Shown here piece after piece: positions 57,083 through 64,000 of a DNA stretch of 64,000 bases (the first letter of the stretch is position 1; every line of letters starts with the position of its first letter). Origin of the DNA: Delphinus delphis (Eukaryota; Chordata; Mammalia; Artiodactyla; Delphinidae). The position numbers and the translations under genes were made by a program. Below the pieces are notes generated by a model that was not told the origin of the DNA, made no database searches, and saw nothing but the letters and a program-made list of their open reading frames with translations. Location of the stretch: contig NC_082685.1 in the NCBI RefSeq assembly GCF_949987515.2, forward strand, positions 28,040,168-28,104,167. Reading direction: 5' to 3'.

Positions 57083-58380
57083 GGCAGGGACGTGGAGGGT
57101 TACAGATTGATTATAGCCTGTGCCTCCCCAGGATCTCGCTCAGTCCTGACTCTGTCTCCATCTGCAAATAATGACTGAATGAATGACTCCATGGTAAGCT
57201 TTCCCAGGTACGCTCGATGACTCAGGGATACCGCTGATTTTCAGAGCATGAGTAAAAAGTTTCTGAAAGCAAGGGGTGGAAATGCAGTCATTGTCACAAT
57301 GGCCAAGAAGAGGGCAGGAGCCTCCCTTCCTGGATGTTTGTAGGAGAGTGAAGAGAGAATTTTTTTTCTACATAAAGTGGAGGGATTTATTCTTCGCAAA
57401 GAGACCTAAAGAGCATGATTTGTAATAGGAAACAGATTTTCCCCGAAGATAAATGGAATGTCCCCACCTCCCAAACTGAGAAGAGGATTGTTTCCTCTTT
57501 ACAAAGGAAACAAATTGGATTCTCAAAGGAATAATCAGAGAAGTTTTTTAAATTGTCATAATAATAAGCAAGATATGGTTTCACGAATGATGAAAGGGAG
57601 GTTTGCCTTCCTTGGGCCTGGATGTGCAGGACTGGTTGGAGGATCAGATCGGCCCTTCTCAATCCCTGCCTAATTCCTGCCCCTTGGCATTTTATCAGCA
57701 CCAGATGGGGGTGAGTGGCTCCTGCCCGCATGGGCGTTGGTGGGCCCATCCAGGACCCAGTGTCTCACTGTAAAGACATTCCCTTCCTTTCCAGCTCCTC
57801 TTCAGCATGCTACTAAAGTAGGTCCTCTCTCCACAGTCAAGCTTCCAACGGCTGCAGTTCATTCTGGCTCATGGGAGAGGGCATGATGGATGGGAGACTT
57901 CCCTGAGCAAAGGCACGGTGCTTGGAACGAGCCTGGTGGGTGAGGGGGACCTTCCTGGATGGATTGGCTATTTGGGCTACACTTCCAGGCAGCCAGCTAC
58001 AGGGCTGAGGCCTCTCATCTTGGTGGAGATGGAGAACCTTGATGGATTGAGGGACCATGTGCCACGTATCTGGATGAAAGTCAAATCAGCTTTGTGTTTG
58101 GCCAAATGCTGCTGGGAATGGATGCCGAGAGTTGGTATACATCTAAGATTGGCTGGGAGAGGGGGGAAACTGCATCCATTTGATCTGAAAGCCTTAACTC
58201 CTCAGTTCTTTGCTGGGTTCTGGAGTCGTGGACAGGACTCCCACCCAGCCCTTGCTCTCTAGTTGCTTGTAATAAAGTAGACAGATTCCGTTCCTTCAAT
58301 TCCCTGAGAGATACAGGAACAAGGAGCACGGAGCCCCAGCAATCCAGCTCTGTCCTCCAGTCTTGTTACCCTGTAGATAA
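57083..58380. other. Intron DNA, no gene or clear repeat
   Basis: Open frames 57387-57749, 57837-58058 and 57918-58329 overlap on both strands without family signatures. Confidence 0.4.
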
Positions 58381-58384
58381 TACT

Positions 58385-58750
58385 TAGAAGACATTAACTG
58401 AGGGCAAGTTACTTAGCCTCTCAGGACCTGTTGCCTGTGAAATGGGGTTAATGATAGTATCTGCCTCATAGGATTGCTGTGAGGACTCAAAGGAGATGAG
58501 TAGTGCCTGATACATGGTAAGATCTCAGTGCATGGTAAAACTGTGTTGTTGTTGTTATTTCCTAGCAAGAATAATTTCCTACATTTGTACAGCTCTTCTT
58601 TAATTTATAAAGTCCTCTCTCTTACAGTACCTCATTTAATTGTCTCAAAAGCCCTCTGAGGCTCAGCGAGTGCTATTAACCCATTTTGCAGATGAGAAGA
58701 GTGGCTTACCCAAACTACCCAATTTGGAACTACATTATGGAACCAGGTTG
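58385..58750. repeat. Two MIR SINEs in opposite orientation
   Basis: A + strand MIR at 58385-58560 ('agggcaagttacttagcctc', 'gattgctgtgaggactcaaa') is followed by an antisense MIR at 58565-58750 ('tttgtacagctcttctttaa', 'cccattttgcagatgagaag'). Confidence 0.75.
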
Positions 58751-59180
58751 TGAGCCCCAGTGCTGCAGCTTCTGGTCTGGTTGTCATCAGTGACTGTGTG
58801 TCATTCCGCCTTCTCGCAGGGGCCTGGGGCCGTGTCAGCCCTGTGGGTGGTGCCCAGGTGTGCAACAAGTGTTCTCTGCTCTTAAGGAGCTGAGAGTCTA
58901 GTTGAAATTTGAAGAGCCCCGTCTAGGAAGTAGAGAGTCCACATACAAGTGGAAGCCACTTTTGCTGTCTTCAGCAAGAGAGGTTAGGCCAGAAATCCAC
59001 TAGCCAGGAGTCTTATACAGCGCCATCAGATGACACCCAGAATTTTCTTGTGCTGAACCTGCAAAGACCTGTCTCTGATTTCCTACGTGTCACTCAGCAA
59101 ATTCCCTCCATGTGTGAAATGAGCAACGGAGCCAACTCTCTGGTTTAGCACGTTAGGTCCAGGTTGCATCACAATCCCCC
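58751..59180. other. Intron DNA, no gene or clear repeat
   Basis: Nothing recognised. Confidence 0.4.
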
Positions 59181-59600
59181 TCACCCCCGCCACCACTCCA
59201 GCTTCACAACAGAACTTAACATTATTCTATGATTACTTCGCGTCATCCTCCCCAAATGTGCATCAAATTAAAGAGTTATTAGGGCATGGCAGGACATGTT
59301 TATGGGGAAGAGTTTCCTTTAAAGTCACAGCTCGGCCTGAACTCACTTTATTAATGTTTATACAAAGTATGTAGTCTGTTCCAATGCAATCCGTGTTTAT
59401 ATTCGTGGAGCAATCATTGCATTCCTTGGGCTGCTCCTTCCTGTTTTCTTAAAGCGATTACTGAACCTATGTTAAAAGTGAATCGTGTGTGTATTCTGTA
59501 GCTGGTCAGGCTTGGAGACGTGCATCGTTCAGAGAATGACACTTAAGCACGACGCGTCGTGCAAATAACATAGACTTTGGTCAGTGGCCCAAGTGGACTA
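59181..59600. other. Repeat-poor stretch with a CpG palindrome; candidate regulatory DNA
   Basis: No repeat recognised. Contains AT-rich homeodomain and forkhead-like cores (CATTATTCTATGATTACTT near 59219, AATGTTTATAC near 59354, CAATCATTGCATTCC near 59410) and the 16-bp perfect palindrome GCACGACGCGTCGTGC at 59547-59562 with an adjacent GCAAATAAC word. Function is inference. Confidence 0.35.
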
Positions 59601-60055
59601 GAAGGGGGGGGGCTCCTTCAGAACAACAATGTGGTGGGCAACCAGGCCCCCTCGTGAGCACTTCCTTTGTCTCCCGCCTCTGTCATGGGTATTTTGTGGC
59701 TCTAGCGAGTATGAACCTTATGTTGATTTGTTCAGGATAGTCCCAGCTTTTTCCTGTTTTCTTGATATTATTGTTAATGGCATCCCCTTTGATTCACAAA
59801 AGCATTCAAGTTTGTGTGATAAACGATATGGTCACTCTGGCTCTAACTGGTGTCCACATTCACCACTATAAATGAAATATGGACATCCGCTTTGGATCTC
59901 AAGATGCTTTAGGGAAGGATGATGTGTCTGGGTAGACTAGGAAAATCAGGGGAAGACCAGGTGCCTCTTCTAGGTTAGTTAAGCACCAAGGTCCCACCCG
60001 CCCTTTCTACATCTTACTTGTGCTCACGTTTTGCGTGAATAATAATCATCAAATT
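59601..60055. other. Intron DNA, no gene or clear repeat
   Basis: A G-run is at 59604-59611. Open frame 59629-59871 has no family signature. Confidence 0.4.
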
Positions 60056-60057
60056 GG

Positions 60058-60295
60058 TGGTAATGGCTACTTATTGAGTACTTACTGTGTCACCAGCCCT
60101 GTGGTAGAATCACTTTATCATCTCATTGAATCCCCACAACATCCTTGGAGTGGGGTACTACTGGTATTATATCCATTTTACAGATGAGGCAACAGAAGCT
60201 TAGGGGTGGGTTAAGTAGCTTGCCTGAAATCGCACTGCTCTCTGGTAAGATTTGAGCTGAGACTGTTTGATTCCAGGGCCTGCTTTCTTAAGCAT
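60058..60295 (-). repeat. MIR SINE, - strand, well preserved
   Basis: 'ttattgagtacttactgtgt', 'atccattttacagatgaggc' and 'taagtagcttgcctgaaatc' match antisense MIR. Confidence 0.88.
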
Positions 60296-60304
60296 TAGGC
60301 TGTG

Positions 60305-60610
60305 GAGCAGGGATCTCAAACTCACATGCCGGTAGGGAACAGGCAGGTGATGTAGGTGAGGGAAGCAGATGAATGGGACTGATGAATACCAGAGCAAAAT
60401 GGGCTGTTGCCTCTTAGCTCCAGTTTCCAGTGGCCGTGAAGGCCCAGGGTTGTCACATCACCTGATTTGGGGGAGATAAACCAGAATTGCAGATTTGTAT
60501 GTGAAGTGCTCCCAAATTGGCAGTTGAGTTACAAATGTTAAAGTCATGCTGAGGACCAGACTAAACAACTCTGTGGGCCAGAATTGGCCCGTGGGCTATC
60601 CATTTGCAAC
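60305..60610. repeat. Possible hAT-type DNA transposon
   Basis: Starts near 'gcagggatctcaaactcaca' and ends near 'ctgtgggccagaattggccc', which recall a mammalian hAT element with a 'tttggcccg'-type internal phrase. Uncertain. Confidence 0.4.
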
Positions 60611-61865
60611 TTCTACTCTACTCTCTCCAGCAAAGAGCTGGATATGCCCCAGGTGTGCCTCTTCCTGCTGGAGGATGAAGCTGAACAGAGCAAGACAGGG
60701 GTCTCCTGCTTCAAGGAGGGGAAGACTGGAGCCTCCTTCCCACAGACCCTCACTTCCACCACATCCTCCACTGCATACGAGCATCCAGGCTGCCCCTCTG
60801 TCTGGCCCGTTCTCCTCCCTGCAGGTAGCTGTCTGCACGGCGCTGGCTGCAAACTTTTGCAGGTGTAAAATTATATATGCAAGAGTGTTGCCAAGCCAGA
60901 CATTTAGCCCAGGGAGGCTTAGTTCCCAAACAACTGAGGTAGTGTGAAGCTAGTTTTTTAAATCGAATTCAGTCCTTTCTCTCCCGACTGCCTGTCTGTG
61001 TTTTTAAACTTGTATGTGGTTATGATGAGAATGAAGTATAAGAGTCACAGAATAATTGAATGATACCTCCTGTTGTGCTAGTCGGGAGAGGTAAGGCAGG
61101 AGGTAAGGGCTCTGTGATGGCTGATCCGCGGGGACACACTGCTGTCTGTGACCTGGTGGGATGGTAATTTGACAGTTCTTGAACACATGCTGTTTTCTCT
61201 CTTCCATCGGGGAAGATGCATGGATGACATTAGGTCCCTTGGGGCTGGGAGAGGGAGCAAAGAAAGAAAGACACCCATTAGGACAGGGCAGTCTGAGCAG
61301 CTCCTAAGAACTGTCCTTGGACTCATCAAGGAATGTTTTCCTTTGGCCAGATTTCCAGGGTCTTGAATGGCTTTAGTTCTGCTGGTCACTTTAGCTATGG
61401 GGAGAGTCTTATTTCAACTGGACCACTTTTTTCAGTGTTTCTTTTTTTCCAGAGGGAAAAGGGGGTGTATTAGTAATACAGATTTACTGTGGAAAACATT
61501 GACAATACTAATGAGTAAAATGTGAAAACTCTTCACCCCAGGATCCAAAGAAAACTAGTGTACATTTCTCCAAGCGTCTCCAAGGGGCCTCATTTCACTC
61601 GAGGTGTCTGGGGCGGAAGGGGGGCGGAGTAGAGTCTGTGGTCTTGGCTCCCCCACGGAGCTTTGTGTTCCTTTGGGAGAGGAGGCAAACACACAGGAAA
61701 GAGGCAGCAACATACGAGGTGGAAGGAAATGTGATGAAAGACCAGAATGAATTGTGCAGAGACTAAATGATGCAGAAGTTCAGGGCAGGGACAGATCAGC
61801 GTAGGATGGAGAGGCTGGGAGCCCTGCAGAGAGCAGGAGTGGCAGGCTTCACCAAGCCTGGAATG
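60611..61865. other. Intron DNA, no gene or clear repeat
   Basis: Open frames 60546-60947 and others overlap in several frames on both strands without family signatures. Confidence 0.4.
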
Positions 61866-61868
61866 AGG

Positions 61869-62309
61869 GTGTATCGGTTTCCTGGAGCTGCTGTAACAAA
61901 ATGCCACAGACTGGGTGGCTTCAAACGACAGAAATATATTCTGTCACAGTCGTGCAGGCGAAAGTCTGAGATTGAGGAATTGGTAGGGCTGTGCTCGCTC
62001 TGAAGTCTGTAGGCAGAGTTCTTCCTTGCCTTTTCCCAGCTCTGGGTGTTGACTGGCAATCCTTGGTGGTCCTTGGCTTGTAGCTACATCACTCCAGTCT
62101 CTGCCTCTGTCATCACATGTCTTCTTTGTGTGTCTCTGTCTCTTCATCTTCTAAGGACTCCAGTCATATTGGACTAGGGCCCACCCTAATGGCCTCTTAT
62201 AACCTGATCACGTCAGCAAAGACCCTATTTCCAAATAAAATCATTCACAAGTACCGGGAGTTAGGACTTCAACGTTATCTTTTGGGGGAACACAGTTCAA
62301 CCCATAACA
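61869..62309 (-). repeat. MaLR-type LTR, - strand, nearly complete
   Basis: 'tcggtttcctggagctgctg', 'taacaaaatgccacagactg', 'catcactccagtctctgcct', 'gggcccaccctaatggcctc', 'aagaccctatttccaaataa' and 'ggggaacacagttcaaccca' follow the antisense consensus in full. Same family as 4553-5028 and 56058-56704. Confidence 0.75.
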
Positions 62310-62443
62310 GAACAGTAGGGTTTGGATGAGGGGAGAATGTTGAGGGCTTTCGAGGCCAGCAAATAGCAGGGACGTAGGTGTTGATGGAGTGCCTAGTACC
62401 GTTCCTGATCTGATGAGTGCTCAGTAAATGTCTATGGAGTGAA

Positions 62444-62765
62444 AGAAGTAAGAATTAACAAACTTATGGTTGCCGGGGTGAAAGTGGGGCGGGGAGGGGG
62501 TGTGTGGGAGGGGGAGAGATAAATTGGGAGATTGAAATTGACATATACATACCACTATATATAGGATAGATAACTAATAAGGACCTACTGTATAGCACAG
62601 GGAACTCAGTACTCTGTAATGGCCTATATGGCGAAAGAATCTAAAAAAGAGTGGATATATGTATATGTATAACTGATTCATTTTGCCGTACAGCAGAAAC
62701 TAACACAACATTGTCAATCAACTATACTCCAATAAAAGTTAGAAAACAAAAATAAAAACAAAGGA
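62444..62765 (+). repeat. Young cetartiodactyl L1 3' UTR, + strand
   Basis: 'aaacttatggttgccggggt', 'agataactaataaggaccta', 'ctgtatagcacagggaactc', 'tgtatatgtataactgattc' and 'caactatactccaataaaag' are the L1 3' end of cetartiodactyls, with an A-rich tail. Only slightly diverged and truncated at the 5' side. Confidence 0.9.
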
Positions 62766-63361
62766 AAAGAATTAAATGAGGCAGGCTGAAAACAGCAATG
62801 AGACCCAACAGCTGCTGTGCTCTTGCACTGGGAGAGAAGCTGGCATTTTGGGGAGATTAATCTGGTTGTAGGGAGCAGGTTTGATGTCAGGGAAAGAGGC
62901 TGAGGGTTGTTAAGTCATTTCGCTGCTTGACGCCCCCCCCCCCCCGCCCCCCGTGGTTCTGATTGCTGAAGACCTGAAGCCTGCCCCGTGACTGCTGCCC
63001 AGTCTGGGTGCCACCTGCCTCTATGTCCCATTTGGGGCCATTCCAATCCAGTCACCTGGACCTCCTTTCTGTTGCTTAGGCCCTTGAAGTGCTTTCTCTA
63101 TTCAGAAAGTCTTTGTGTTTCTGTTCCTCCACTTGGAAATTTCTGCCTTCAGCCCGTCCCCTCATCTGGCTCCTCCTTTTTGTTTGAGTCTTGGACCAAA
63201 TCTCTCCCCCTAACAGAGGCCCCTCCTGGCCACCTTTGCTAGCGCTCCTGCTTCTTCCCACCCCCATCTTTCTTCTCGTCACCTCACCCTGGCATGATTT
63301 CCTGGTTATTTCCTTGTAGCCTGTAGTTCCGCCGTCTATTTGTGGTTGCCTGTGTCCCACT
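62766..63361. other. Intron DNA with a C-rich run
   Basis: C-rich run at 62933-62952 (13 C, one G, 6 C). No gene or clear repeat; open frames 62988-63360 overlap on both strands. Confidence 0.5.
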
Positions 63362-63910
63362 GTATTAGTTTTCGCTGACTGCTCAACAGTCTTACCACAA
63401 ACTTGGCAGCTTTAAACAACTCCCATTTATTACCCCACAGTTAGCCGGGGGCCTCTGCTTCAGGGTCTCACAAAGCTGCAATTCAGCTGTTGCTTGGGGC
63501 TGTCGTCTCATCTGAAGGCTCAGCTGGGGATGGACCCACTTCCAGACTCTTGAGGTTGTTGGCAGAAGTCAGCCCCTGGCAGCCCGTTGGAACTGTGGGC
63601 TTCAGGCTTTTGCCGGTTGTCGTTAGGTTCTCCTAGGCTGTTGTGGAGGCTGCCCTCAGTTCCTTGCCTGCCTGGCCTCCCTCACATGCTGCTCACTTCA
63701 TCACAGGTGTCAAGGGAAAGGGTCCCCTAGCAAGTCATACGTAATGTAACCACAGCAGTGACCTCCTGTCCCCTTTGCGGTATTACGTCAGCACGAAGCA
63801 AGCCATCAGGCCCTGCCCACACTCGAGGAGAGGGGATTACACAAAGGTGCTGACACCAGGGAGCAGGGATCCGGAGGCTGCCCTAGAAGTTGTCTGCCAC
63901 ACTCTCCAAG
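63362..63910 (-). repeat. Ancient LTR-type repeat (MaLR/ERVL), probably - strand
   Basis: 'tattagttttcgctgactgc', 'ttggcagctttaaacaactc', 'gaaggctcagctggggatgg', 'gcccacactcgaggagaggg' and 'gaagttgtctgccacactct' follow a common mammalian LTR-type repeat. Subfamily not assigned. Confidence 0.6.
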
Positions 63911-64000
63911 AGAATAAAAGTGACAGCAGGGGCCATGGCGGGAATCACAGAGTTCCTGAAAGGACTCTTTCGGGGGTTGTGCAATACCCTAGCCATGAGC

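Larger units (their letters stand above)
28055..64000 (+). other. SLIT3: SLIT3 intron 1 (5' part)
   Basis: From the exon 1 donor to the end of the window I see no second SLIT3 exon. The next exon should encode a 24-residue LRR in phase 2 to phase 2 (about 72 bases). The stretch is filled with repeats and unassigned DNA. The first intron of SLIT genes is known to be very long in mammals, so its extension beyond the window is expected. A short diverged exon could escape reading by eye. Confidence 0.75.

Noticed and set aside
4553..62309. Retroviral coding genes near the LTRs
   Set aside because: The LTR-type pieces are solo or fragmentary; I saw no gag, pol or env-like frame beside any of them.
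28061..64000. SLIT3 exon 2
   Set aside because: I looked for a 72-base LRR exon in phase 2 following NAERL and did not find one. A search with the exon 2 peptide would settle this.
28061..64000. The microRNA genes known from SLIT3 introns (mir-218-2, mir-585)
   Set aside because: Those lie in much later introns; I saw no such hairpin here.
1..64000. CRISPR arrays, operons, phage or bacterial defence systems
   Set aside because: The sequence is mammalian nuclear DNA; no regularly spaced direct repeats or prokaryotic gene layout was seen.

Overview
The window looks like mammalian nuclear DNA from a cetacean (whale or dolphin). The main evidence is a set of young tRNA-derived SINEs of the CHR type shared by Cetacea, Hippopotamidae and Ruminantia. 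In sense they start with a GGGCTTCCCTGGTGG-like head; copies lie at 5196-5318, 15323-15557, 22421-22624, 38021-38343, 53960-54180 and 56257-56532. Cetartiodactyl-type L1 3' ends at 53600-53944 and 62444-62765 point the same way. The species cannot be fixed from the sequence alone.

Only one protein-coding gene can be supported: exon 1 of SLIT3 (27858-28054, + strand). It encodes the signal peptide and the start of the first LRR N-terminal cap of the secreted guidance ligand Slit3. It sits in a CpG island (about 27225-28130) with a CCAAT box, a GC box that is also a strong G-quadruplex motif, and a 31-codon upstream ORF. The exon ends at a GTGAGT donor in phase 2. I did not find exon 2, so everything from 28055 to the end is read as part of intron 1.

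Layout. 1-27 kb is the intergenic flank upstream of SLIT3. It is AT-rich and dominated by old L1 fragments: + strand at 1.6-2.5 and 3.8-6.1 kb, - strand at 6.1-8.0 and 12.2-18.5 kb. L2, MIR and LTR pieces and nested SINEs are scattered through it. 20.9-21.5 kb is repeat-poor. GT/CA-rich simple repeats and a poly-G run lie 1-2 kb upstream of the promoter island. 27.2-28.1 kb is the promoter plus exon 1. 28-64 kb is intron, rich in short ancient elements (about twenty MIRs, several L2s, MER5 and MER20 DNA transposons, a CR1/L3-like LINE, LTR pieces) with four L1 or SINE insertions of artiodactyl/cetacean type. Several intronic stretches of 0.5-2 kb show no repeat I recognise and could carry regulatory DNA.

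I saw no bacterial-type system, CRISPR array, rRNA or functional tRNA gene. The other open frames are short, mostly within repeats or GC-rich DNA, and are not called as genes. The most notable items are the SLIT3 first exon with its promoter architecture, the nested retroelement stacks with readable target-site duplications, a CpG-rich 16-bp perfect palindrome at 59547-59562, and several repeat-poor stretches that are candidate regulatory DNA.
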